From contig NZ_JAGIYZ010000012.1 of NCBI RefSeq assembly GCF_017813355.1, forward strand, positions 62,001-126,000: a stretch of 64,000 nt of DNA, in the 5' to 3' direction. A program made the position numbers and the translations under genes. The stretch is from Roseomonas nitratireducens. Lineage in GTDB: Bacteria; Pseudomonadota; Alphaproteobacteria; Acetobacterales; Acetobacteraceae. The notes beneath the pieces are model-generated. The model had not been told where the DNA came from. It did no database searches and worked only from the letters and a program-made list of their open reading frames with translations. This document shows positions 8,575 through 19,106 of the stretch, in pieces (position 1 is the stretch's first letter; every line of letters begins with the position of its first letter).

Positions 8575-10707
8575 ATGCCGCGGACGACGCCGCTCGCCCC
8601 CGCCGCGCCCTGCCTGCGGCTCGCCACCACCGAGGAGGACTGGGCGGCGCTGACGCCCGCGGAGCTCCGCGCCATGTGGTGGTCGATGCAGGCGATCCGG
8701 TCCTTCGAGGAAGCGGTGCTGCGGCTCGCCTCCGAGGCGCTGGTGCACGGCCCGGCGCATTCCTCGATCGGGCAGGAAGGCGGTGCCACGGGGGCGATCC
8801 TCGCACTGAAGCCCGGCGACCAGATCAACGGCAGCCATCGCGGGCACCACCAGTTCCTCGCCAAGGCGCTGCGGCATGTGGGTGCCGCGGATGCGGTGAC
8901 GCCGGAGGCGCGCGGCGTGCTGCGCGGGGCGCTCGCCGAGATCATGGGCCTCGCGCCGGGCTATTCCGGCGGGCGCGGCGGGTCGATGCACCTGCGCTGG
9001 GCGGAAGCGGGCGCGCTCGGCACCAATGCCATCGTCGGCGGCGGCGTGCCGCTCGCGGCGGGCGCGGCGGCGGCGATGAAGTTCGCGGGGACGGACAATG
9101 TCGCCGTCACCTTCCTCGGCGACGGTGCGACGAACATCGGCGCGGCGCCGGAGACGATGAACCTCGCCGCCGCCTGGAACCTGCCCATCGTCTTCTTCAT
9201 CGAGAACAACCTCTACGCGGTCTCCACCACGGTCGCCGAAAGCACGCGGGAGACGCGGCTCGCCGCGCGCGGCATGGGCTTCGCCATCCCCTCCTGGCAG
9301 GTGGACGGGATGGACCCGCTGGCCGTGAAGCTGGCGATGGAACAGGCGGTGGCGCTCTGCCGCGCGGGACAGGGACCGGCGATCGTCGAGGCCGAGTGCT
9401 ACCGCTTCTTCCACCAGAACGGCCCCCTGCCCGGCTCCGCCTTCGGCTACCGCACGAAGGAGGAGGAGGCCGCCTGGCGCGCGCGGGACCCGATCGCGCT
9501 GCTGGAGAAGCGCATCCCGCGCGAGGAGGCGGCGGCGATGCGCGCGGAGATCGAGGCCGCCATGGCCGCGATCGTGGAGGAATTCACCGAGCCCGCCGGC
9601 AATGCGCGGCGCATCCGGCCCGCGCTCTGGCCTAATCCGGCGAGCAAGGACCAGCACATCCGCGGCGACCTCTCGGAGCTCGCCGGCGCGCGCACCGAAT
9701 TCCGCGGCCGCATCGTGCAGCGCAAGTTCATCGAGGTGGTGGCGGACGTCATGCATCGCCGCATGGCGACGGACCCGCGGATCGTCGTGATGGGGGAGGA
9801 TATCCACCGCCTGCGCGGCGGCACCAACGGCGCGACGCGCGGCCTGGCCGAGGCCTTCCCCGGCCGCATCCTGGGCACGCCGATCAGCGAGGCCGCCTTC
9901 ATGGGGCTGGCCGGCGGCATGGCGATGGATGGCCGCTTCCGCCCGGTGGTGGAGTTCATGTACCCGGACTTCCTCTGGGTCGCCGCCGACCAGGTGTTCA
10001 ACCAGGCGGCCAAGGCGCGGCACATGTTCGCGGGCACGGCGAAGGCGCCGCTCGTGCTGCGCACCAAGGTCGCGATCGGCACGGGCTACGGCAGCCAGCA
10101 TTCGATGGACCCGGCGGGCATCTTCGCCACCGCGCCGGGCTGGCGGATCGTCGCGCCCGCCACGCCCTACGACTATGTGGGGCTGATGAACGCCGCGCTG
10201 GCCTGCGACGACCCGGTGCTCGTGCTGGAGCATGTCGCCCTGTACCAGAGCGAGGGCGAGGCGCCGGAGGATGACCTCGACTACGTCATCCCGATCGGCC
10301 GCGCGCGGATCGCGCGGCGCGGCGCGGCGGTGACGGTCGCGACCTACCTCAACATGGTGGCGCAATCCGTCGCGGCGGCGGAGGCCGCGGGGGTGGATGC
10401 GGAGGTGATCGATTTGCGCACGCTCGATCGCGCCTCGCTCGACTGGACGACGGTGGAAGCCAGCGTGCGGCGCACCGGCGCGCTGATCGTGGTGGAGGAA
10501 GGTGCTGCGGGCCCGTCCTGGGGCGGCTGGTTCGCCGATGCGGCGCAGCGGCGCTTGTTTGACTGGCTGGATGCGCCCGTCGCGCGGGTGACGGGCGGCG
10601 AGGCGAGCCCGACCATCTCCAAGGTGCTGGAACACGCCGCGCGCGCGACGCAGGCGGATGTGGAAGCCGCGCTGCTCGCCATGGAGCGCGAGCGGGGGCG
10701 GCGCTGA
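8575..10707 (+). CDS. Single-chain thiamine-diphosphate dehydrogenase E1 (alpha and beta fused)
   Basis: The 710-residue product joins the two E1 subunits of a 2-oxo acid or acetoin dehydrogenase. Residues 1-365 are E1 alpha: SHRGHHQFLAK, and the thiamine-diphosphate motif GDGATNIG ending in ENN about 30 residues later. Residues from about 375 are E1 beta: VVMGEDI, an EAAF segment, then the transketolase C-terminal domain from about residue 590. E1 decarboxylates a 2-oxo acid (or cleaves acetoin) and normally passes the acyl group to lipoyl-E2. No E2 or E3 gene is in the window. Its neighbours are an SDR just upstream and an AroE-like gene overlapping by 1 bp downstream. It could serve a distant E2 or act as a free-standing ligase/decarboxylase. 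Family is sure; substrate is not. Confidence 0.88.
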   Translation: MPRTTPLAPAAPCLRLATTEEDWAALTPAELRAMWWSMQAIRSFEEAVLRLASEALVHGPAHSSIGQEGGATGAILALKPGDQINGSHRGHHQFLAKALRHVGAADAVTPEARGVLRGALAEIMGLAPGYSGGRGGSMHLRWAEAGALGTNAIVGGGVPLAAGAAAAMKFAGTDNVAVTFLGDGATNIGAAPETMNLAAAWNLPIVFFIENNLYAVSTTVAESTRETRLAARGMGFAIPSWQVDGMDPLAVKLAMEQAVALCRAGQGPAIVEAECYRFFHQNGPLPGSAFGYRTKEEEAAWRARDPIALLEKRIPREEAAAMRAEIEAAMAAIVEEFTEPAGNARRIRPALWPNPASKDQHIRGDLSELAGARTEFRGRIVQRKFIEVVADVMHRRMATDPRIVVMGEDIHRLRGGTNGATRGLAEAFPGRILGTPISEAAFMGLAGGMAMDGRFRPVVEFMYPDFLWVAADQVFNQAAKARHMFAGTAKAPLVLRTKVAIGTGYGSQHSMDPAGIFATAPGWRIVAPATPYDYVGLMNAALACDDPVLVLEHVALYQSEGEAPEDDLDYVIPIGRARIARRGAAVTVATYLNMVAQSVAAAEAAGVDAEVIDLRTLDRASLDWTTVEASVRRTGALIVVEEGAAGPSWGGWFADAAQRRLFDWLDAPVARVTGGEASPTISKVLEHAARATQADVEAALLAMERERGRR

Positions 10708-11510
10708 TGCAGCCGCGCGCGAGCATCTCCGGCCATACCGCGATCACGGTGATCCTGGCGCATCCGGTCGCGCATGTGCGCACGCCGCAGGCGATGAACG
10801 CGCATTTCGATTCACTCGGGGCCGATGCCGTGCTGGTGCCGCTGCATGTGCTGCCGGAGGACCTCGCGAGCGTCGTCGAGGGGCTGCGCCGGATGCGCAA
10901 CCTGCGCGGCATCGTCGTGACCGTGCCGCACAAGGAAGCGATCGCGCGGCTCTGCGACGACCTGACCGAGGAAGCGCGGCAGGTCGGCGCGGTGAACGTC
11001 ATCCGACACGAAACCGATGGGCGGCTGACCGGCGGGCAGTTTGACGGGGAAGGCTTCGTCGCGGGGCTGCGCGGCGCGGGGCACGACGTCGCCGGGCGCG
11101 CGGTGTTCATGGCGGGCGCGGGCGGGGCCGCGGCGGGGCTTGCCTTCGCCTTCGCGCGGCATGGCGCGGCGCGGCTGACCATCCACAACCGGACGGCGTC
11201 GAAGGCCGAGGACCTCGCCGCGCGGGTCCGCGCCGCCTATCCGGGCTGCGAGACGCGCGCGGGCGGGGCCGATCCCGCCGGGCACGACGTGGTGGTGAAC
11301 GCGACCTCGCTCGGGATGCATGCGGGCGACGCGCTGCCGCTCGATGTCGCGCGCCTCGCGCCGCCGATGCTGGCGGCGGAGGTGATCATGGCGCCGGAAG
11401 TCACGCCCTTCCTGGCTGAAGCCGCGCGGCGCGGCTGCGCGACCCATGGCGGCAAGCCGATGCTCGCCGCCCAGATCGCGCTGCTCGCCCGCTTCATGGG
11501 CGCTGTGTAG
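10707..11510 (+). CDS. AroE-like shikimate/quinate dehydrogenase family protein
   Basis: A 267-residue protein with the shikimate dehydrogenase fold: substrate domain with VTVPHKE (the Lys of the catalytic Lys-Asp pair) and QFDGEGFVAGL (the Asp), then a Rossmann domain with AGAGGAAAG and an NRT turn (NADPH-type). The shikimate-binding Ser-x-Ser near the N-terminus of true AroE is replaced here (HPVAHVRTP), so this is likely one of the accessory paralogues that act on a different cyclic hydroxy acid. The start overlaps the E1 stop as TGATG, and it closes the plus-strand catabolic operon. It could equally be a second housekeeping AroE, but the altered pocket and context argue against that. Confidence 0.8.
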   Translation: MQPRASISGHTAITVILAHPVAHVRTPQAMNAHFDSLGADAVLVPLHVLPEDLASVVEGLRRMRNLRGIVVTVPHKEAIARLCDDLTEEARQVGAVNVIRHETDGRLTGGQFDGEGFVAGLRGAGHDVAGRAVFMAGAGGAAAGLAFAFARHGAARLTIHNRTASKAEDLAARVRAAYPGCETRAGGADPAGHDVVVNATSLGMHAGDALPLDVARLAPPMLAAEVIMAPEVTPFLAEAARRGCATHGGKPMLAAQIALLARFMGAV

Positions 11511-11516
11511 CGACGC

Positions 11517-12491
11517 TTACGAAGGACGGATGCCGGCGGCGCGGATCACCGGCGTCCACTTGGCCATCTCGCTCGCCAGGAAGCGCGCGGCGCTGTCGGG
11601 CGTGCTGTTGGTGGTGACGTTCATCGTCATCTGGCCGAGGCGCTCCTGCACCGCGGGGATCGCCAGCGCGCGGTTGAAGGCGGCGTTGATGGCGTTGACC
11701 GTCGGCATCGGCGTGCCCGCCGGCGCCATCACCATGTGCCAAGTGTAGCATTCGAAGTCGGCGACGCCGCCCTCGATGAAGGTGGGGACGTCGGGCGCAT
11801 AGGGCATGCGCGTGCGCGTGCTGATCGCGAGCGGGCGCAGCTCGCCGCGCTGGATGTAGGGCAGCGCCGCCGCGGCCACGTCGAAGATCATCGGGATGCG
11901 GCCGGCCAGCACCTCCGGCACCGCGGCGGAGGACCCGCGGAAGGAGATGTGGTTCACCTTCAGCCCGCCCGCCATGTGCAGGAACAGCTCGGTGCCGAGA
12001 TGCACCGCGCCGCCATTGCCGGAGGACGCGTAGTCGTACTTGCCGGGGTTGTTGCGCAGCAGCGTGATGAGTTCCGGCAGGGTGCGCGCCGGGAAGTCGC
12101 GGTTCACCAGCAGGATCTGCGGGATCTGGCCGATGAAGGCGGCCGGCGTGAAGTCCGCCACCGGGTCGAAGGGCAGGCGCTCGAACAGGCCGGGCAGGTA
12201 GGCGTGGCCGACCGTGGTGTAGAGGATGGTCTGCCCGTCCTTCGGCGCCTTGGCGACCATGTCGGTGCCGACCACCACGCCGGAACCGGTGCGGTTTTCC
12301 ACCACCATCCGGTGCGGCAGGAACTTCGACATCTCGTCCGCCAGCAGGCGCGCGGGGATGTCGGTCGGGCCGCCGGCGGCGAAGGGAACGACGATGCGGC
12401 CGGGGGAGGTCGGCCAGGCGGCCTGGGCGCGGGCGGCGGCGGGCGCGAGCGCGGCGGCGGCCCCAAGGCCAAGGATATGGCGGCGGTTCAT
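11517..12491 (-). CDS. Bug/TctC-family periplasmic receptor (tripartite tricarboxylate transporter)
   Basis: A 324-residue exported protein with a Tat/Sec-like leader (NRRHILGLGAAAALAPAAARA) and the Bug fold: IVVPFAAGGPTDIPAR after the first strand and VVENRTGSGVVVGTD, the two segments that hold a carboxylate ligand through backbone contacts. Receptors of this family bind small carboxylates or amides. It is convergent with the AroE-like gene (6 bp between stops) and shares no operon with a TctA/TctB pair. A purine-rich GGGAGAGAGAGA sequence lies directly before the ATG. First of five such receptors in the window; ligand unknown. Confidence 0.88.
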   Translation of the reverse strand: MNRRHILGLGAAAALAPAAARAQAAWPTSPGRIVVPFAAGGPTDIPARLLADEMSKFLPHRMVVENRTGSGVVVGTDMVAKAPKDGQTILYTTVGHAYLPGLFERLPFDPVADFTPAAFIGQIPQILLVNRDFPARTLPELITLLRNNPGKYDYASSGNGGAVHLGTELFLHMAGGLKVNHISFRGSSAAVPEVLAGRIPMIFDVAAAALPYIQRGELRPLAISTRTRMPYAPDVPTFIEGGVADFECYTWHMVMAPAGTPMPTVNAINAAFNRALAIPAVQERLGQMTMNVTTNSTPDSAARFLASEMAKWTPVIRAAGIRPS

Positions 12492-12563
12492 TCTCTCTCT
12501 CCCGGACGGAGGCTGTTTCCTGCCGCCTATCTGGCCGCGCGCCGGGCGTGGGTCAATGCCGCC

Positions 12564-13631
<1,068 letters not shown>

Positions 13632-13635
13632 CGCG

Positions 13636-14523
13636 CTACTTCTCCGTCTCGGTCAGGCCCTTGATGAACCAGCGCTGCATCAGCACCACCACGAGCACGG
13701 GGGGCAGCAGCGCCATCATCGCGGTCGCCATGATGGTGTTCCACTCGTTCTGGGAATCGCCGGTGCCGATCATCTTCGTCAGGCCGACGACGATGGTCTC
13801 GAGCGTCCGGTCGTTCACCATCAGCAGCGGCCAGAGGTACTGGTTCCAGCCATAGATGAACAGGATGACGAACAGGGCCGCGATGTTGGTGACCGACAGC
13901 GGCAGCGCGACGTCGCGGAAGAAGCGGAGCGGGCCGGCGCCGTCCATCTTCGCGGCTTCCACGTATTCGTCCGGGATGGTCAGGAAGAACTGGCGGAACA
14001 GCAGCGTCGCGGTGGCGCTCGCCATCAGCGGGATGGTCAGCCCCGCCATGGAGTTGGTGAGGTTCATGTTCACCATGACCTCGAAGGTCGGGATGATGCG
14101 GACCTCGACCGGCAGCATCAGGGTGATGAAGATCAGCCAGAAGGCGATCATGCGCCCCGGGAAGGCGAAGAACACGACGGCGTAGGCCGACAGCAGCGAG
14201 ATCGCGATCTTGCCCACCGCGATCAGCACAGCCATCAGCGCGCTGTTGAACAGCATGGCCGAGGCCGGCACGGTGAAGGTGTTGCGCGTGCCCGCCCCGC
14301 CCGTCGTCCAGGCTGAGGTGTAGTTGTCGGCGCCATGCGGGCCGAACCACAGCGGCACGTCGCCGCGGCCGAGGCTGCCGACATCGTGGGTGGAGCCCAC
14401 CAGCGTCATCCAGATCGGGAAGGCGAAGACCAGCACGCCGAGCGCGAGCGCGGCGTAGGCGAGCACGCGCCCGCGCGTCTGGCGCCGGCGGGATGCGGCG
14501 GCGAGCGCTGCGGCATCGGCCAT
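13636..14523 (-). CDS. ugpE: Glycerol-3-phosphate ABC permease UgpE
   Basis: A 295-residue inner-membrane permease with six membrane helices, a large periplasmic segment after the first, and the cytoplasmic EAA loop ([12 protein letters not shown] near residue 205) that docks on UgpC. Length and loop fit UgpE of the MalG group. Its start overlaps the ugpA stop by one base. The C-terminus [12 protein letters not shown] contains the conserved KG near the end of this permease group. The N-terminal 20 residues are Ala/Arg-rich and cytoplasmic. Confidence 0.9.
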   Translation of the reverse strand: MADAAALAAASRRRQTRGRVLAYAALALGVLVFAFPIWMTLVGSTHDVGSLGRGDVPLWFGPHGADNYTSAWTTGGAGTRNTFTVPASAMLFNSALMAVLIAVGKIAISLLSAYAVVFFAFPGRMIAFWLIFITLMLPVEVRIIPTFEVMVNMNLTNSMAGLTIPLMASATATLLFRQFFLTIPDEYVEAAKMDGAGPLRFFRDVALPLSVTNIAALFVILFIYGWNQYLWPLLMVNDRTLETIVVGLTKMIGTGDSQNEWNTIMATAMMALLPPVLVVVLMQRWFIKGLTETEK

Positions 14524-15404
14524 CAGTAGTGCACCTTGCGCTCGATGAAGCGGAACTGGATCGCCGTCATGGCCATGACCAGCACCATCAGGATCACCGA
14601 CTGCGCCGCGCTGCTGCCGAAGTTCAGGTTCTGCACCCCGTCCACGTAGACCTTGTAGATCAGCGTGGTGGTGGACAGCCCGGGCCCGCCCTGCGTCAGT
14701 GCGTGGATCGTGCCGAAGGTGTCGAAGAAGGCGTAGACCAGGTTCACCACGAGCAGGAAGAAGGTGGTGGGCGAGATCAGCGGGAAGATGATGGTCCAGA
14801 AGCGGCGCAGCGGCCGCGCGCCGTCGATCGCCGCGGCCTCCAGCACGTTCTTGGGGATGGATTGCAGCCCGGCGAGGAAGAAGATGAAGTTGTAGGAGAC
14901 CTGCTTCCAGGCCGCGGCGATGATGACCAGCGTCATCGCCTGCCCGCCATTGATCTTGTAGTCCCACATGATGCCGGCGTTGTTCAGCATCCGCCCGAAG
15001 ATGCCGATCTGCGGATGGAACAGGAACAGCCACAGCACGGCGGCGACGGCCGGCGCCACGGCATAGGGCCAGATCAGCAGCGTCTTGAAGGCGGTCGCGG
15101 CACGGATCGCCTTGTCCGCCTGCACGGCGAGGAACAGCGCGACGGCCATGGCGAGCACGGCGACGGAAGCCGAGAACACCGCCGTATTCCAGACCACCGT
15201 CAGGTAGTTCGGGTCGGTCAGCACGTCGACGAAGTTCTCGAGGCCGACGAATTCGCGCGACAGGCCGAAGGCGTCCTCCCGCAGGAAGGAGGACCAGACC
15301 GCCTGCCCCGCCGGCCAGAAGAAGAAGATGCCGGTGATGAGTAATTGCGGCAGCAGCAGTGCGACGGGCAGCGCTACGCCGCGGAAGATCACCTTCTTCT
15401 GCAT
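14523..15404 (-). CDS. ugpA: Glycerol-3-phosphate ABC permease UgpA
   Basis: A 293-residue MalF-group permease with six helices, starting with [19 protein letters not shown] and carrying the EAA loop [14 protein letters not shown] near residue 190. It forms the membrane pore with UgpE. It follows ugpB after a 57-bp gap that contains a strong hairpin, and overlaps ugpE by 1 bp. All features agree with the E. coli UgpA family; specificity is inferred from ugpB. Confidence 0.9.
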   Translation of the reverse strand: MQKKVIFRGVALPVALLLPQLLITGIFFFWPAGQAVWSSFLREDAFGLSREFVGLENFVDVLTDPNYLTVVWNTAVFSASVAVLAMAVALFLAVQADKAIRAATAFKTLLIWPYAVAPAVAAVLWLFLFHPQIGIFGRMLNNAGIMWDYKINGGQAMTLVIIAAAWKQVSYNFIFFLAGLQSIPKNVLEAAAIDGARPLRRFWTIIFPLISPTTFFLLVVNLVYAFFDTFGTIHALTQGGPGLSTTTLIYKVYVDGVQNLNFGSSAAQSVILMVLVMAMTAIQFRFIERKVHY

Positions 15405-15430
15405 GATGCCCCGCTGCCCGCGTGAGGGAC

Positions 15431-15453
15431 GGGGAAGGGGCGCGCCCTTCCCC
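15431..15453 (-). terminator. Hairpin in the ugpB-ugpA gap
   Basis: A perfect 9-bp stem (15431-15439 with 15445-15453) and 5-base loop lies between ugpB and ugpA. There is no T-run after it. In ABC operons such hairpins behind the binding-protein gene usually stabilise its message or lower read-through so that the receptor is made in excess over the permease; that role here is inference. Confidence 0.55.
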
Positions 15454-15461
15454 GGCCTGCC

Positions 15462-16799
15462 TTACTGGCGGTTCTGCCGCTCGAAGTTGCGCAGCACGAC
15501 GTTGCCGCGCGTGACCGCGTTGTTCAGCGCGGCCTCGGCGTTCTGCTGGCCCTGGAAGGCGCGCTCCATCTCCTCCTGGATGATGGTGCGGATCTCGACG
15601 AAGCCGCCCAGGCGGATGCCCATCGAGTTCTCCGTCATCTGCCCGCCGCCGCGCAGCAGCTGCGCGATCGGGATGTCGGCGCCGGGGTTCTGGCGGTAGA
15701 AGCCCTCGCCTTCCAGCGCGCGGAAGACCGACTGCCGCACCGGCAGGAAGCCGGTCTCGACGTGCCACTTGCGCACCACATCGGGGCGGGCGAGCCAGGC
15801 GAAGAACTGCGCGATGCCCTGGTTCTCGGCCGCGCTGCGCGTCGCGTTCGGGCCGCGGTTCATCGCCCAGAAGGATGCGCCGCCGATGATGCCGTTGATC
15901 GGCGCGCCCTGCACGCCTTCGTAGTAGGGCAGCATGGCCACGCCCCACTGGAACTGCGCTTCGCGCTGCACGCGGGCGCGCAGGCCGGAGGAGCCGAAGA
16001 TGATCGCGCAGGTGCCGTTCGGGAACAGCGCGTCGCCCTGCCCGTCGCGGCCGCCGTAGCGGAACAGGCCCTCGCGCTGCCAGTCCACCAGGTTCTGCAG
16101 GTGGCGGACCATCAGCGGGTTGTTGATGCGCAGCTCGGCGTTCAGCCCGCCGAAGCCGTTGCCCTGCGTGGCCAGCGGGATGTTGTGGATGGCGCTGAAC
16201 TGCTCGATCTGCGTCCAGGTCGGCCAGGCCATGGTCATCGGGCATTCAATGCCAGCGGCCTTCAGCCGGCGCGCCGCCTGCTCAAGCCCCTGCCAGGTCT
16301 GCGGGAACTCGTCCGGGTTCAGCCCGGCGCGGGTGAAGGCGTCGCGGTTGTAGAAGGCGACCGCCGTCGAGGAGTTGAACGGCATCGACATCATCCGCCC
16401 GTCGCGCAGGCTGTAGTAGCCGCGCACCGCGGGGAGGTAGTCGTCGAAGGGAATCTGCACGCCGGTCTCGGCCAGCAGCTCGTGCAGCGGCTTCACCGCG
16501 CGGCCGGCGGCCATCATGGTGCCGGTGCCGACCTCGAACATCTGGACGATGTGCGGCGCCTGGCCGGCGCGGAAGGCGGCGATCGCGGCGACCATCGTCT
16601 CGGGGTAGGAGCCGCGGAAGGACGCGACGACGCGGACCTGGTTCTGGCTCGCGTTGAAGTCGGCGGCGATCTGCTCGAGCATCCCGCCCAGCGGCTGGGT
16701 CAGCCCGTGCCAGAACTGGATCTCGACGGGCTGCTGGGCCGCCGCGGGGGCGGCGAGGCCGAGGGCAAGCGCCCCGGCAGCAAAGGTCCGGCGCAACAT
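15462..16799 (-). CDS. ugpB: Glycerol-3-phosphate binding protein UgpB
   Basis: A 445-residue periplasmic receptor with a signal peptide (RRTFAAGALALGLAAPAAAQ) and close agreement with E. coli UgpB along its length: EIQFWHGL at the start of the mature part, the APHIVQMFEVGT segment, PFNSSTAVAFYN, and the C-terminal RGNVVLRNFERQ. UgpB binds sn-glycerol-3-phosphate and glycerophosphocholine-type diesters. It is the first gene of ugpBAEC. 74 bp separate its start from the end of the ammonia-lyase gene on the same strand; that gap is AT-richer than its surroundings and may carry the promoter. In other bacteria ugp is induced by phosphate starvation; no Pho box could be recognised by eye. Confidence 0.92.
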   Translation of the reverse strand: MLRRTFAAGALALGLAAPAAAQQPVEIQFWHGLTQPLGGMLEQIAADFNASQNQVRVVASFRGSYPETMVAAIAAFRAGQAPHIVQMFEVGTGTMMAAGRAVKPLHELLAETGVQIPFDDYLPAVRGYYSLRDGRMMSMPFNSSTAVAFYNRDAFTRAGLNPDEFPQTWQGLEQAARRLKAAGIECPMTMAWPTWTQIEQFSAIHNIPLATQGNGFGGLNAELRINNPLMVRHLQNLVDWQREGLFRYGGRDGQGDALFPNGTCAIIFGSSGLRARVQREAQFQWGVAMLPYYEGVQGAPINGIIGGASFWAMNRGPNATRSAAENQGIAQFFAWLARPDVVRKWHVETGFLPVRQSVFRALEGEGFYRQNPGADIPIAQLLRGGGQMTENSMGIRLGGFVEIRTIIQEEMERAFQGQQNAEAALNNAVTRGNVVLRNFERQNRQ

Positions 16800-16873
16800 G
16801 ATGACGTGGTTCTCCCTGGTTTGGGTCGCGGGGCAGTAGCCGCCGACCTTTACCGAGAGATTACAGAAATAAG

Positions 16874-18055
16874 TCAGACAGATGAAGCCGCCGGCGCGTG
16901 GCCCACCAGTTTTTCATAGACATCCGGGTCGGTTGCCCCCTCGGTCCCGAAGATCAGCACCCTGCTGCTCTCATCGAGGCCCAGGGCCGTCCGCGCGAAG
17001 GGCTCCCGCGCCGCCAGCAGCAGGGCGGCGAGGCCCGCGACGGCGCTTTCCCCGGCCACCACCGGCGGCGTGCGCGCGGCCAGCGCCTTCATGCAGGCCA
17101 CGGCCGATTCGTCGGGGACGGAGAGGAAGGCGAAGGCGCCGCGCTCCAGCTCCTGCCAGGCGAGCAGCGAGGGCTCCCCGCAGGCGAGGCCGGCCATGAG
17201 CGTATCCAGCTCCCCCGGCACGGTGGTGGGCGCGCCGGCCTCGGCACTGGCCAGCAGGCAGGCCGCCTTGTCGGGCTCGGCGACGATGACCTTCGTCGCC
17301 GCCCCGAATCGGGCGCGCATCTGCACCGAGACGGCGGCGGCGACGCCGCCCACCCCGCCGGGGACGAAGACATGCGTCGGCGCCTGGCCGATCTGGTCGG
17401 CCGCTTCCTCGGCCATCAGCCGGTAGCCCTGCATCACGTCGCGCGGCACTTCCGTGTAGCCGGGATAGGAGGTGTCGGAGACGACGAACCAGCCATTCGC
17501 CTCGGCCTGCTTCTGCGCTTCGCGCACCGCGTCGTCATAGGTGCCGGGCACGACGCGGATCTCCGCACCCCATTTCGCGATGGCGTCGCGGCGGCCCTGG
17601 CTGACCGTCTCATGCACGAAGATGACGCAGGCCGCGCCGAAGCGCTGCGCGCCCCAGGCGACCGACCGGCCATGGTTGCCGTCCGTCGCGCAACAGATGG
17701 TGATGGCGCGCGTCGCCGCCTTGTGGCGGCCATCCATCAGTTCCTCGGCGGTCGCGGCATTGGCCACGCCGCGCCGGGCGAGTTCGGCCTGCAGCAGCCG
17801 CATCACCGCATAGGCGCCGCCCAGCGCCTTGAAGGACCCCAGGCCGAAGCGCCCGCCCTCGTCCTTGTAGCGCACGCTCGCCACCCGCGCGGCCTCGGCG
17901 GCGTCGGGCAGGTCGCGCAGCGGCGTCGGCGCGTAGCCGGGCCAGGAGGCGATTTCCTCCTTGGCGCGGCGGAAGCCGCCCTCGGGCAGCACGACGACGC
18001 CCGGCGTGCCCTGCCGGCGGTTGATCAGGAAGCGGAACGGGAAGGTCGGGATCAT
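16874..18055 (-). CDS. Diaminopropionate ammonia-lyase-like PLP enzyme
   Basis: The 393-residue protein belongs to the fold-type II PLP enzymes. The PLP lysine is in GSFKALGGAYA near residue 75 and the phosphate-binding loop is PGGVGGVAAAV near residue 235; ATDGNHGRS is the substrate-side Asn loop. The layout FPFRFLINRR at the N-terminus and the length match 2,3-diaminopropionate ammonia-lyase (DpaL/YgeX), which splits diaminopropionate into pyruvate and two ammonia by way of 2-aminoacrylate. ATG at 18055 is chosen because family members start shortly before this FPFRF-like segment. It is divergent from an erythronate-dehydrogenase-like gene and a RidA gene. A threonine/serine dehydratase-like activity is the main alternative. 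Confidence 0.82.
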   Translation of the reverse strand: MIPTFPFRFLINRRQGTPGVVVLPEGGFRRAKEEIASWPGYAPTPLRDLPDAAEAARVASVRYKDEGGRFGLGSFKALGGAYAVMRLLQAELARRGVANAATAEELMDGRHKAATRAITICCATDGNHGRSVAWGAQRFGAACVIFVHETVSQGRRDAIAKWGAEIRVVPGTYDDAVREAQKQAEANGWFVVSDTSYPGYTEVPRDVMQGYRLMAEEAADQIGQAPTHVFVPGGVGGVAAAVSVQMRARFGAATKVIVAEPDKAACLLASAEAGAPTTVPGELDTLMAGLACGEPSLLAWQELERGAFAFLSVPDESAVACMKALAARTPPVVAGESAVAGLAALLLAAREPFARTALGLDESSRVLIFGTEGATDPDVYEKLVGHAPAASSV

Positions 18056-18120
18056 GGTGGCCCATATTGCGCCGGCGCCCGCCCCGCGCCAAACCGGACG
18101 CATCATCTGAGGGGGACGGC

Positions 18121-19104
18121 ATGAAGGTCAGCATCCTGGGCGGCGGCGGGTTCCTCGGGCGGAAGCTGGCCGCGCGGCTGGCGAAGGACGGGGCGCTGGG
18201 CGGGCGCGCCATCACCGCCCTCACGCTGTTCGACCTGAAGGCGCCGGCGCCGGTCGAGGCCCCCTTCCCCGTCATCTGCATGGGCGGCGACGTCGCCTCG
18301 GTCGAAGCGGTCAAGGCCGCCATCCCGCCGGGGACGGAGGTGGTGTTCCACCTCGCCGCCGTGGTCAGCGCGGCGGCGGAGGCCGACTACGACCTCGGCG
18401 TGCGGGTGAACATCGCCGGCACCCAGGCGGTGGTCGCCGCCTGCCGGGCGCTGGGGACCAGGCCGCGGGTGATCTTCACCTCCTCCGTCGCCTCCTTCGG
18501 CGGCGGGCAGGATGCGGTGGTGCCGGACGATGGGCGGCAGATGCCGACCAATTCCTACGGCGCGCAGAAGGCGATCGGCGAGTTGCTGCTGCAGGACGCG
18601 ACGCGCAAGGGCTTCCTCGACGCCGTCAGCATCCGCCTGCCCACGGTGATGGTCCGCCCCGGGCGGCCGAACAAGGCGGCGTCGTCCTTCGTCTCGGCCA
18701 TCGTGCGCGAACCGCTGCTGGGGCTGTCCACCGACTGCCCCGTCCCGCCGGAATTCGCCGTCTGGATCTGTTCGCCGCGCAGCGCGATGGAATGGTTCCT
18801 CCATGCCGCGACGATCGACGCGGCCGCGCTCGGCGCCGATCGCGGCATCAACCCGCCGGGGCGGAGCGCGACGGTGGCGAAGATGCTGGAAGCGCTCGCC
18901 GCCGTGGCTGGCCCCGCGGCGCGGGAGAAGGTGGGCTTCGTCTTCGATCGGGAGGTCTACGACATCGTCGTCGGCTGGCCCGCCGCCTTCGGGGCGGAGC
19001 GTGCCCGGCGCCTCGGCTTCGCCGAGCAGGAATCGCTGGAGGACCTGGTGCGCGCCTTCGTCGAGGACGACCTTGAGGCGACGCGCGCCGAGCGGGGCCT
19101 CTGA
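18121..19104 (+). CDS. denD: NAD-dependent epimerase/dehydratase family, D-erythronate dehydrogenase-like
   Basis: A 327-residue extended SDR with VSILGGGGFLGRKLA at the N-terminus, TSSVASFGG, and the catalytic pair in NSYGAQK. The sequence around GINPPGRSATVAKMLEAL and the C-terminal LGFAEQESLEDLV fit DenD, which oxidises D-erythronate to 2-oxo-tetronate before kinase and aldolase steps. A GAGGGGGA ribosome site precedes the ATG. The usual partners DenK/OtnK, OtnC and OtnI are not in the window, so the assignment rests on sequence alone. It is followed after 2 bp by a RidA-family gene. Confidence 0.7.
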   Translation: MKVSILGGGGFLGRKLAARLAKDGALGGRAITALTLFDLKAPAPVEAPFPVICMGGDVASVEAVKAAIPPGTEVVFHLAAVVSAAAEADYDLGVRVNIAGTQAVVAACRALGTRPRVIFTSSVASFGGGQDAVVPDDGRQMPTNSYGAQKAIGELLLQDATRKGFLDAVSIRLPTVMVRPGRPNKAASSFVSAIVREPLLGLSTDCPVPPEFAVWICSPRSAMEWFLHAATIDAAALGADRGINPPGRSATVAKMLEALAAVAGPAAREKVGFVFDREVYDIVVGWPAAFGAERARRLGFAEQESLEDLVRAFVEDDLEATRAERGL

Positions 19105-19106
19105 CC

